A stretch of DNA of 64,000 bases. Source: Fodinisporobacter ferrooxydans. GTDB lineage: Bacteria; Bacillota; Bacilli; Tumebacillales; MYW30-H2. Positions within the stretch are counted from its first letter, which is position 1, and each line of letters begins with the position of its first letter. Where the stretch lies: assembly GCF_022818495.1 (NCBI RefSeq), contig NZ_CP089291.1, positions 496,001-560,000 of the forward strand. Direction: 5' to 3'. A program made the translations under genes and the position numbers. The notes beneath the pieces are model-generated. The model did not search any database. It saw only the letters and a program-made list of their open reading frames with translations, and was not told where the DNA came from. Of this stretch, positions 26,890 through 34,600 are shown piece after piece.

Positions 26890-27864
26890 ATTCAAAATGA
26901 TCTTCCCAAAATCTCCAGATAGAGCGGTTTCATACGCCTTTTGATATTCTGTAAACGGCATAATCTTGGAAACGATAGGCGCTACATTAAATTCGCTATT
27001 ACGCAAGTATTCAATGGTCTGCAAATAATCAGACGGGAAATTGTAAATGATCGTTCCATATAATGTGATTTCACTTCTGACAACATGTACAACAGGCAAA
27101 TTCGCTTCCTGTGTAATGCCGATTAAAATCATGGCGCCGCCAGGGCTCACGAGCTGCATGCCTTGTTCAATCGATGCCTTTGTACCCGCCGCTTCGACTA
27201 CGACATCAAATGTTTGATCCTTTATTTCTTGCGGGTGGATTGCTCGTATATCCCCGAGGCTTCTCACCAATTCAAGCTTCAATGGATTAATGTCGATTGC
27301 TGTTACACGAGCGCCCAAATAATTCGCCAATGCAACGGCCAGCATCCCCTCGTTACCGCAGCCGACGACAGCGACTGTAGTATCTTTCGTGATGCTAACC
27401 TTTTTCAAAGCATGTACGACAACGGCAAAAGGTTCAATTAACACCGCTTTTTCATCAGGCAAATCGTCGGGAACCGGCAGGACATATTTGGATGAAATCA
27501 CAAATTCCTGGGAAAATCCGCCGTTTGCATTGACGCCAATCGATTGCTTATGACGGCAAATATTCGTTCTCCCTTTTAAGCACAAATCACACTCGCCGCA
27601 AAACGTATTCGGGAGAACTACAACCCTTGTTCCGATTCTATAGTTGGCGCTTTCCCCTGTCTCAATAATCGTGCCCAACAATTCATGGCCCGGTCGGAGC
27701 GGATAGGATGCATACGGAATCTTGCCCCGAAAAACGCTTAAGTCCGATCCGCATATCCCTCCATAGATTAATTGAATCTTGACTTCATCGCCTGTAGGAG
27801 CAGGCAGAGATTCTACCTCTCTTAATTCCATGTCATTTGGATTGTTCAAATATAATTCCAACAT
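26866..27864 (-). CDS. zinc-dependent medium-chain alcohol dehydrogenase
   Basis: MDR-superfamily dehydrogenase of 332 residues. Catalytic zinc ligands lie in GICGSDLSVFRG (Cys near 38) and GHE near 60. A full structural-zinc motif C-x2-C-x2-C-x7-C is in CGECDLCLKGRTNIC. The Rossmann motif VVGCGNEGMLA is near 165. The closest described relatives act on polyols, threonine or butanediol. The start at 27864 follows GGTGGGAATTAAG; an in-frame start at 27894 would lie inside aroD. It is coupled to the ThDP gene downstream by a four-base overlap and to aroD upstream with no real gap. Confidence 0.9.
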   Translation of the reverse strand: MLELYLNNPNDMELREVESLPAPTGDEVKIQLIYGGICGSDLSVFRGKIPYASYPLRPGHELLGTIIETGESANYRIGTRVVVLPNTFCGECDLCLKGRTNICRHKQSIGVNANGGFSQEFVISSKYVLPVPDDLPDEKAVLIEPFAVVVHALKKVSITKDTTVAVVGCGNEGMLAVALANYLGARVTAIDINPLKLELVRSLGDIRAIHPQEIKDQTFDVVVEAAGTKASIEQGMQLVSPGGAMILIGITQEANLPVVHVVRSEITLYGTIIYNFPSDYLQTIEYLRNSEFNVAPIVSKIMPFTEYQKAYETALSGDFGKIILNFKEAPGQ

Positions 27865-27865
27865 C

Positions 27866-28609
27866 TTAATTCCCACCCATCGATCGTTGCACAATAGTCA
27901 AAACTGTCTTTAAATCTTCAATCGGGATTTGTCCCGGCGCAGAACTATTTTCACCGACTGCGAATGTAACCGCGGAACCAAATGCCCCGCCAAACATTCG
28001 GGTCAAAGAACCATATCCGCCCATCGACATCGTTATGACCGGAATGTTTAATTTGCTTTTGGCTGTTAGCGTCCCATGTAAAAGAGTGAGGACATCTTCC
28101 AGGCTGTTCGGCATGACAGCCACTTTCCCGATATCCGCACCTGCGCGCTCAGCATCTGTCAATTTTTGAACGATAACATCCGAGCTCGGAGTCGATTGAA
28201 AGTTATGATAGGATGCAACCATCTGTATACCGTTTTCAAGTGATTTTTTGCGCAGATATTGAAAATGCTCCGGGTTGTTGCTTAATTCAAAATCAATCAA
28301 ATCTACCGTTTGACTCGCGCAAACAGTTGTATATAATTCAACTACTTCATCTTCTGATAGAGAAATAGGTTGTCCACCCTCTTTGTGTGAGCGTCGCGTA
28401 AAAAGAATCGGAGTGTTTCCCGCAATTTCCTTAATTCGTTTCGCTGCGTCCATCACTTCATTGACGTTCGCAATCCCATCAAAAAAATCCACACGCCATT
28501 CAATGAGATCCGGTTGCTTAGGAATCACTTTTGTCAATTCTCCTACCAAGGCGTCCTGATCTTTTCCAATTAACGGCGTACAAATCATCGGTTGTTTGCC
28601 ATCTGTCAC
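27866..28609 (-). CDS. aroD: type I 3-dehydroquinate dehydratase
   Basis: Class I (Schiff-base) dehydroquinase of 247 residues. EWRVDFF is near 37-43, catalytic His135 in SYHNFQ and Schiff-base Lys162 in GKVAVMP. The substrate-binding MSMGGYGSLTRMFGGAFGSAVTF region has G-G where most enzymes have M-G-x-x-S-R, otherwise conserved. The start codon is GTG at 28609 with GAGGTGA six bases upstream. Its place in an iclR-led catabolic operon, beside a polyol-type dehydrogenase, suggests quinate/shikimate breakdown or a related lyase reaction rather than aromatic biosynthesis. Confidence 0.9.
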   Translation of the reverse strand: MTDGKQPMICTPLIGKDQDALVGELTKVIPKQPDLIEWRVDFFDGIANVNEVMDAAKRIKEIAGNTPILFTRRSHKEGGQPISLSEDEVVELYTTVCASQTVDLIDFELSNNPEHFQYLRKKSLENGIQMVASYHNFQSTPSSDVIVQKLTDAERAGADIGKVAVMPNSLEDVLTLLHGTLTAKSKLNIPVITMSMGGYGSLTRMFGGAFGSAVTFAVGENSSAPGQIPIEDLKTVLTIVQRSMGGN

Positions 28610-28669
28610 TATATCTCACCTCAATACGTTTTGTGGACCGGATTTTTTCTTATACGCATATTCGAACAC

Positions 28670-29509
28670 CTATTTTTCCAAATGGCGAATAGAAGGGCCG
28701 GAATATCTGACCAAATCTTCGCGATTCGGGCATGGACCTTTTATTAAAACACCGTTTTGCAATTCCTCGAATGCATGTGCGACAATTCCCATCCCCCGTG
28801 ATAAAGCAAAGATTCCTTTGGCAGCTTCTGCGGGAATTGCCAATTCGCATTGAATCGCTGCCGAGACGCCATCCACATTCATTGTTATTTTTTTCTTCTT
28901 GCGCTCTTCCAAGAGGGTTCGATATGCTTCCGCCATTTTTAAATATTGACCGGAAATCTCTCCCTCGTCAATCAAAGCTTGTGCAAGCTGATACAGTCTG
29001 CGCACGCGCGGATCATCATCGTGCAGTTGGTGGCCAAATCCCGGCAACTTTTCTTTTTCTTTTTCCAGTCTGTTCAATTGCTCATTGACTACGTCAGAAA
29101 GGCTTTGCTGCAGATCATCCTCGAGAATGGAATTTGTCAAATAGAATAATTTCATTGCTTTCTCGGCAGCCCCGCCGTGGACATCACCTAAAACGTTAAT
29201 ACCTGTAGCTACACAGGAATTAAAAGAAATACCGCAAGTTGCCGCCATTCTTGCCGCTGCAATGGAAGGCGCCCGCGGACCATGATCGGCGCCAGCGACA
29301 AGCACGCATTCCAATAAACGCGCTTTCTTTTCACTCAATACTTCTCCACATAAAAGCAGATACAGCATTTGACTGTACGAAATAGTTCCTATCAACTCTT
29401 CAATGGGAAATCCCCGCAAGACGATGCTGTTTTTTTTGATATCGCTGATCGCAGTATCCCACCAAACTGCCCCATTGGAATATGCATCGAGCGCACTTCT
29501 ATTTTTCAT
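28670..29509 (-). CDS. citrate synthase-fold citryl-CoA lyase-like protein
   Basis: 279 residues, about the size of the small domain-reduced citrate synthase relatives (citryl-CoA lyase/C-terminal ATP-citrate-lyase type) rather than full citrate synthases (~370-430). Visible are VHGGAAEKAM with a catalytic-type histidine near 108, GFGHQLHDDDPR and the C-terminal NVDGVSAAIQCELAIP. Such enzymes cleave or form (2-hydroxy)acyl-CoA to acetyl-CoA plus an oxoacid. With the CoA-transferase of the sister operon it could split a CoA-activated hydroxy acid; inference. Its ATG overlaps the end of iclR by 11 bases, with GGAAGG upstream. Confidence 0.8.
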   Translation of the reverse strand: MKNRSALDAYSNGAVWWDTAISDIKKNSIVLRGFPIEELIGTISYSQMLYLLLCGEVLSEKKARLLECVLVAGADHGPRAPSIAAARMAATCGISFNSCVATGINVLGDVHGGAAEKAMKLFYLTNSILEDDLQQSLSDVVNEQLNRLEKEKEKLPGFGHQLHDDDPRVRRLYQLAQALIDEGEISGQYLKMAEAYRTLLEERKKKKITMNVDGVSAAIQCELAIPAEAAKGIFALSRGMGIVAHAFEELQNGVLIKGPCPNREDLVRYSGPSIRHLEK

Positions 29510-30293
29510 TTGCGGCCTTCCTTTCCATGTAACCGTTATGTTCAGATATGCCGGAAGCACACTGTTTCAAACTCACTTTAATACGTTCCATCACGTCAGG
29601 AGTAAATCGCTGAGTAGGACCAGACACCGAAATACAAGCGCTTACTTCACCATCAACGCCAAAAATCGGGGCAGCAATCGCAGATAAACCAACTTCCCTT
29701 TCATCTTGACTTGATGCGTACCCTTCTTCTATTATTGCACTTAGTTCACTTTGCAACTTCTGCAGTCGTTGTTCTGAATCAACATAACGAAAGATTTGCT
29801 TTTGAAATTCCCGATCCTGATAAGCCAAAAGCACTTTGCCGCCGGCACCTGCCCACAACGGAAGCCGTTCGCCAATTTTAACTAGGTGGCGCAGAGATTG
29901 AACGCTTTCACACTGGTCGACACAAACGCGAAATTCATTTTCCAATAGATATAGATTCACTGTTTCCGTTGTTTCATCTCTTAATTTTTTCATAAACGGA
30001 TGGGAAATTTCTCGGATTTGAATTGACTTTCCAGCAATGTATCCTAAATAATATAAACGACTTCCAAGTTTATATTTTAGGGTCTCCTGGTTTTTCTTAA
30101 TCAATCCGTTTTGCTCCAACGTTCCTAGCAGTCTTGTTGTCGTTGACTTGGCTAACGATATCTTATTGGCAATTTCCGTTAGCGTTAATTCTGTTTCTTG
30201 CAAAGAAAAGCAGTTCAGAATATCTAACGCACGTTGTACTGTCCGTAGAGAATCGCTATCCTTACTTTTTTTAAGCATTTCAACTTCGCCCAT
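29499..30293 (-). CDS. IclR-family transcriptional regulator
   Basis: 264 residues: N-terminal winged helix-turn-helix (~15-75, LTEIANKISLAKSTTTRLL) and C-terminal IclR effector domain (~85-255, LWAGAGGKVLLAY and GVDGEVSACISVSGPTQRF). IclR proteins control catabolism of aromatic acids, sugars acids and glyoxylate and usually bind short palindromes. It is the first gene of its operon, directly downstream of promoter C, so autoregulation is likely. It is the natural candidate to bind the ATTCC-N7-GGAAT operators at all three promoters. GGGTGGATGAAAT precedes the ATG. A relic of a second copy lies at 15608-15668. Confidence 0.93.
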   Translation of the reverse strand: MGEVEMLKKSKDSDSLRTVQRALDILNCFSLQETELTLTEIANKISLAKSTTTRLLGTLEQNGLIKKNQETLKYKLGSRLYYLGYIAGKSIQIREISHPFMKKLRDETTETVNLYLLENEFRVCVDQCESVQSLRHLVKIGERLPLWAGAGGKVLLAYQDREFQKQIFRYVDSEQRLQKLQSELSAIIEEGYASSQDEREVGLSAIAAPIFGVDGEVSACISVSGPTQRFTPDVMERIKVSLKQCASGISEHNGYMERKAANEK

Positions 30294-30318
30294 ATTTCAT
30301 CCACCCTAATTCATTTGT

Positions 30319-30395
30319 ATTCCATCAGTCGGAATTGAATTACATGCAACGGAATCTATTGAGAATATTCTACACAACAATTTATCAAAATGCAA
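30319..30395 (-). promoter_or_regulatory. promoter/operator C (iclR unit)
   Basis: Minus strand: -35 TTGCAT (30390-30395), 17-bp spacer, -10 TAGAAT (30367-30372), an ATTCC half-site near +6 and an ATTCC-N7-GGAAT palindrome at 30319-30335, 26 bases before the iclR start. Spacings equal those at promoters A and B. Confidence 0.82.
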
Positions 30396-30645
30396 TAGTT
30401 ATATAAGAAGAGAATTGTCGAAACATTCATTCGATATTCTCTCAATCACTTGTTGTCATTAGTTTTTCAATTCATTTCAAAGATTATGTAAATCAAGTTT
30501 CTGAATAAATAAAGATCTGCATTTTTTTGGGCTGCCTTGTTTGAAAATTTCAAATTTTATTTCACCACTTTTTCAAGGAAATTTGGTACATTAAAATGTA
30601 TACAAGAATATCGTATTTTGAAAAATTGGAGAGAGTGATTGCAAG

Positions 30646-31203
30646 ATGAATTCTGTTATACCACTTAGAGAAAGAAATATCGCTTTTATCGGGTTTATGG
30701 GTGTAGGAAAAACGACTATCGGCGAACTTGTTGCGAACAAACTCGTCCGGGATTTTATTGACATAGACAAAGAAATCGAAAACGAATATCAAATGCCGAC
30801 ATCAGAAATATTTAAAACAATTGGAGAAAAAGCTTTTCGTAAAAAAGAAAGAGATTATGTTGAAAAATTTTGCCAAAAAAGATTGCAGGTTATTTCTTTG
30901 GGTGGAGGTGCCTTTTTACAAGAGGAAATTCGAAACATTTGTTTGTCCACATGCATTATTTTCTTCCTCGATATATCTTGGGAGCGTTGGAAAGAACGGC
31001 TAAACTTAATCATTGACAGCCGACCGGTACTACAGGGACGCAATCTTGAAGAAATCGAAGAGCTTTTTCACAAAAGGCGCGAAATATACTCCATTCATAA
31101 TTCAAAATTTACTACGGACAATTTAGATGCCGAGGAGATCGCCGATTATATTACAGATTCATTAAAATTGGCCTGGGAGCTTTATGAACCACAGGTCGAT
31201 TAA
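30646..31203 (+). CDS. aroK: shikimate kinase
   Basis: P-loop kinase of 185 residues, phosphorylating shikimate at the 3-OH with ATP. Walker A GFMGVGKTT at 16-24, DIDKEIE with the substrate-binding aspartate near 40, GGGAF near 87 and the lid SRPVLQGR near 125. GGAGAGAG lies upstream of the ATG. It is monocistronic, divergent from the iclR unit, and far from other biosynthetic aro genes in this window. Whether it serves biosynthesis or the neighbouring dehydroquinase-containing catabolic set is open. Confidence 0.9.
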   Translation: MNSVIPLRERNIAFIGFMGVGKTTIGELVANKLVRDFIDIDKEIENEYQMPTSEIFKTIGEKAFRKKERDYVEKFCQKRLQVISLGGGAFLQEEIRNICLSTCIIFFLDISWERWKERLNLIIDSRPVLQGRNLEEIEELFHKRREIYSIHNSKFTTDNLDAEEIADYITDSLKLAWELYEPQVD

Positions 31204-31270
31204 AAAATCCTCTTTTGGATGACAAGCAACACATTCAAACAAGTTGGCAAGAATATTTGGATATAAGATA

Positions 31271-31310
31271 AAAAGGTCATAGAGAAAAATATGTATCTCT
31301 ACGACCTTTT
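31271..31310. terminator. bidirectional intrinsic terminator
   Basis: AAAAGGTC-x-TAGAGA pairs with TCTCTA-x-GACCTTTT, with T runs in both directions, between the convergent shikimate kinase and chemoreceptor genes. Confidence 0.85.
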
Positions 31311-31327
31311 CAAAAATTTTTCTATAC

Positions 31328-33319
31328 TTATACGACTTTAAATCGCTCCGTCAGCATTTTCAACTCTTCCGCCATCTTCGATAAATGATCCGAGGAAGCA
31401 GTAATTTCTTCCATCGAAGCCAATTGTTCTTGGGATGCTGCTGATACCGTCTGAACTCCATTTGCGCCAGTTTCAGCTAATTCACTAATGGCAACGATTT
31501 TATGTACCACGCCTTCTGTCGATGTAGTAATCATTTCAACCGCCGTTGTTATTTCCTCGACTTGTGCGGTTACATGACCGATTGCTTCCTGAATTTCACG
31601 AAAGGAAGTTTCGGCTTCATTGACTACCGCTATTCCTCCTGTTACTGCATGTATGCTTTCATCCATCGCCTGGATTGCGTTTGTTGACTCTGCTTGTATC
31701 TTTTTTATAAAATCGCTGATCTGTCCTGCAGAATGCGCCGATTGCTCTGCAAGTTTTCGCACTTCATCTGCGACAACGGCAAAACCGCGTCCCTGCTCCC
31801 CCGCACGAGCAGCCTCAATCGCCGCATTGAGCGCCAACAAATTGGTTTGACTTGCGATGCCCGTGATAACTTCTACAATTTTATCAATCTGTTGCGTGTA
31901 TTCGCCTAATGTTCTGACGACTTCTGCTGTTTCTCCAACCTTTTTGTTTATAGCATTCATCTGATTATTGGCAGTCTGAATCGCCCGATTTCCTTTTTGC
32001 GTCACTTCACTTGCATGATTCGCTGACGATGTGACATTTTGCGCATTTTCCGATATATGAACAACATTCCCATACATCTGCGTTATAATGATGGATCCCT
32101 CGTTGGAATGACTCGCTTGTTGATCCGAACCGGCGGCAAGCTCCTGCATGGTTGTGGCAATATGCTCCGTCGCACGGCTTGTCTGCTCAGCGCTTGCAGT
32201 TAACTCCTCCGATGAAGAAGCCAATTGTCCCGCCGCTTCGTCGACTTGCGCAAGAACAAGCCGCAATGATTCAATCATTTGGTTAAAACGATGTGCGAGT
32301 CTTCCAATCTCATCTTGCCGTTTGACTGGAATGATTTCCGTAAGATCGCCTTCCGTTACTTTTTCACAAATACGAACGATTTGTTTTATCGCTTTGCTTG
32401 TAGAATTCGTGATGAAATACACAAGCAGAATAGCCAAAACCATAAACAAAAGTGTAACAACGATTGTGTTATATAAAATGGATTTCGCTGCATCCGAAAA
32501 TTCATTTTCAAACATCGTCCCAGCTATTTTCCACCCCGTCAAAGAGTTTGTGACAAATACCTCTTCCTTTGGCTGACCGTTAAAACGATACAAGTAGGTT
32601 CCAGAAGGGGATTGAAAGGTTGCTTTTGCCCAATCCGTATGAATGGGTTCCCCTGGTTTGTAAGTGGGATTGACGATTGAATTGCTGTTTTTATCGAGAA
32701 TATAGATATACCCGGTTGTTCCTATTTTCACCTTATTCGTCATGTGATCGATGGTATTTAAATTTACGTTGATTGCGACTACTCCGTGTCCGTCCTCCGT
32801 AACTTTTGCAATCGTAACGACCATATTCCCAGTTGCTTGTGATTTATATGGGCTTGTAATAATTACATTGCCTTTGTTTTGCATCGCTTGTTGATACCAA
32901 GGGCGTTTTCGCGGATCATAATCCGGTGGATTTTTTTTATCCGCCGGAGAACCTATAAACAGACCGGTATCTGTTCCAATATACGTAAGTTCGATCTCGG
33001 AATGCGCATTTTGATACAAATCCAATTGTTTGCGAACAGCCGGATCTTGTCCTACATTGGTTCCATTCATTGAGGTAATAGGAGATGCAGCTAATTCCTT
33101 GGCCAGAATATCTACATCCTGCATTTTCGCTTTCATATACTCTGTAATGGAATCATTGAGAATTTGTACATTTTCTGATGCTGATTTCAGCATCTGATCC
33201 TTCACGTCATGTTTTGCGGACTGATAGGAAAATGCACCAATCGCTATACATGGTATTACAAGAATCATGGATAGCAGAATCATCAAACGCAATTTGAAAC
33301 TCTGTTTAATAAAATTCAC
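31328..33319 (-). CDS. methyl-accepting chemotaxis protein with dCache-type sensor
   Basis: Chemoreceptor of about 663 residues. TM1 is near 12-32, a large extracytoplasmic double-Cache-like domain (~35-280) contains the typical [12 protein letters not shown] motif, TM2 is near 285-305, then HAMP and signalling domains with tip [21 protein letters not shown]. dCache receptors sense amino acids and organic acids. The likely start is GTG at 33319, five bases after GGGGTG; an in-frame GTG two codons earlier is the alternative. Monocistronic. Confidence 0.94.
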   Translation of the reverse strand: MNFIKQSFKLRLMILLSMILVIPCIAIGAFSYQSAKHDVKDQMLKSASENVQILNDSITEYMKAKMQDVDILAKELAASPITSMNGTNVGQDPAVRKQLDLYQNAHSEIELTYIGTDTGLFIGSPADKKNPPDYDPRKRPWYQQAMQNKGNVIITSPYKSQATGNMVVTIAKVTEDGHGVVAINVNLNTIDHMTNKVKIGTTGYIYILDKNSNSIVNPTYKPGEPIHTDWAKATFQSPSGTYLYRFNGQPKEEVFVTNSLTGWKIAGTMFENEFSDAAKSILYNTIVVTLLFMVLAILLVYFITNSTSKAIKQIVRICEKVTEGDLTEIIPVKRQDEIGRLAHRFNQMIESLRLVLAQVDEAAGQLASSSEELTASAEQTSRATEHIATTMQELAAGSDQQASHSNEGSIIITQMYGNVVHISENAQNVTSSANHASEVTQKGNRAIQTANNQMNAINKKVGETAEVVRTLGEYTQQIDKIVEVITGIASQTNLLALNAAIEAARAGEQGRGFAVVADEVRKLAEQSAHSAGQISDFIKKIQAESTNAIQAMDESIHAVTGGIAVVNEAETSFREIQEAIGHVTAQVEEITTAVEMITTSTEGVVHKIVAISELAETGANGVQTVSAASQEQLASMEEITASSDHLSKMAEELKMLTERFKVV

Positions 33320-33611
33320 TTGCACACCCCATTTTTTAAAAATTTAGTAATCTTTCTACTAAGTGACAAAACTTATTTTAACAGGGATGCTACAAAATGA
33401 ATATTAGTTTTTAACGTCTGTCCTAGACAGCTACACGCTTTTCTGCCTCTGGATTTCTTCATCATAAAGACATATGGATAACGCGGATCAATACACGAAT
33501 ACTAAGAAAGATACGCTTCTGGTTTCTCGGCCATAAAACGAATGGAGAAAGCGTATCAGCTGTTACGCAGCATGATTCGAAATCTGCATGGTCAAGGAGG
33601 GTTTGATTCAA

Positions 33612-33827
33612 ATGGAAAACAAGGACATCGATTTATCAGGGATTGATAGTGCCGATCAAGCATCCGCACAGGCAGGAATGGCAAATAAGGTGAAAATGGA
33701 AGAGCTGGCGGAATTGGCGGCGCGATTGGGACACTCATCTCCGCGCTCCCAACAAAGCAATTCCTTTTCGTCTGCAGCAGACGGGTTGGGCTACGAGTTT
33801 GATGATGTGTCAGATGTATATTATTAA
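33612..33827 (+). CDS. small hypothetical protein
   Basis: 71 residues, acidic and Ala/Ser-rich, no cysteine, no membrane segment, ending YEFDDVSDVYY. I do not recognise the family. An AAGGAGGG ribosome binding site precedes the ATG at 33612, and a strong bidirectional terminator follows at 33896-33940, which together support a real gene. Its composition resembles small spore-associated proteins, but that is only a resemblance. Confidence 0.6.
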   Translation: MENKDIDLSGIDSADQASAQAGMANKVKMEELAELAARLGHSSPRSQQSNSFSSAADGLGYEFDDVSDVYY

Positions 33828-33895
33828 TGCTGCAGTAGTACCTAATAATCAAAATCACCCTTAATCGAAAACATGAAATCCTCTGCAACGCATGC

Positions 33896-33940
33896 AAAAA
33901 GCACCTCCAACCACATTCACGTGTGGCAAGGAGGTGCTTT
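33896..33940. terminator. strong bidirectional terminator
   Basis: AAAAAGCACCTCC pairs with GGAGGTGCTTT across a 21-base loop that itself contains a CCACA/TGTGG stem. It serves the small plus-strand gene before it and the minus-strand DUF1641-like gene, whose stop is 16 bases away. Confidence 0.88.
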
Positions 33941-33955
33941 GAACATTTCAACACT

Positions 33956-34543
33956 TCAAGTTTTCTTTCTTTCGGACACTACCTCCAGAAACGCCTTTGT
34001 AAATTTCAATCCCTCTTGAACCATTGGGTCCTTCAGAAGTTTCATGACAGAAAAAATTGACATGGTGGATGAATCAGCATTTGCGCGAATCTTTGCTTCT
34101 TCTACCAAGGAAATTCCTTCTTTGATTTTGGTTTGCATCGGTTCCGTCATGCTTTGAACACCTTTGAACATAAATTCCATTGTCTTTTTATCGGATAAAA
34201 CCGTTTGTGCAAGATCCATCAGTTCTTCCATTACTGTCAGATATTCTGCAATCTTCGGCAATTTGTTAATGAATGTCGCGATTGCTTCCAATGTTTCATT
34301 TCCTATCGTAATTTCCGGCAATTGTGATGTACCGAGTGAACTGAATTCCGTCACAAGATCTGTGATTGAAGTCCGATATTTTGTGATTTCCTGAAAAACA
34401 CCCACTGTTTTTTCCATAGCAGAATACTGTTCCATAAATTTTGGAAGCTTTTCGAGTGCGGTCTGCAACGCATGACTGATTTCATCATTTTCCAATAATC
34501 GGAGCAATTCTTCCCGATTTGTTGTTGCAGCTATATTTGACAT
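33956..34543 (-). CDS. DUF1641-like helical protein
   Basis: 195 residues, almost entirely amphipathic helix, without cysteines or membrane segments. The C-terminal block VMKLLKDPMVQEGLKFTKAFLEVV matches the corresponding FWKYLRDPDINRAIAFGLHLLKGL of the formate-dehydrogenase partner at 38181-38672, so I place it in the same family. Function of the family is not established; members often accompany formate dehydrogenase. AGCAGGTGTT precedes the ATG. It follows the aspartate 4-decarboxylase gene by 57 bases and is probably co-transcribed. Confidence 0.7.
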   Translation of the reverse strand: MSNIAATTNREELLRLLENDEISHALQTALEKLPKFMEQYSAMEKTVGVFQEITKYRTSITDLVTEFSSLGTSQLPEITIGNETLEAIATFINKLPKIAEYLTVMEELMDLAQTVLSDKKTMEFMFKGVQSMTEPMQTKIKEGISLVEEAKIRANADSSTMSIFSVMKLLKDPMVQEGLKFTKAFLEVVSERKKT

Positions 34544-34600
34544 TCAGAACACCTGCTTTCTGGACCTCCATCCCGCTGTATCCGGTTTTTTGTGCGATCG

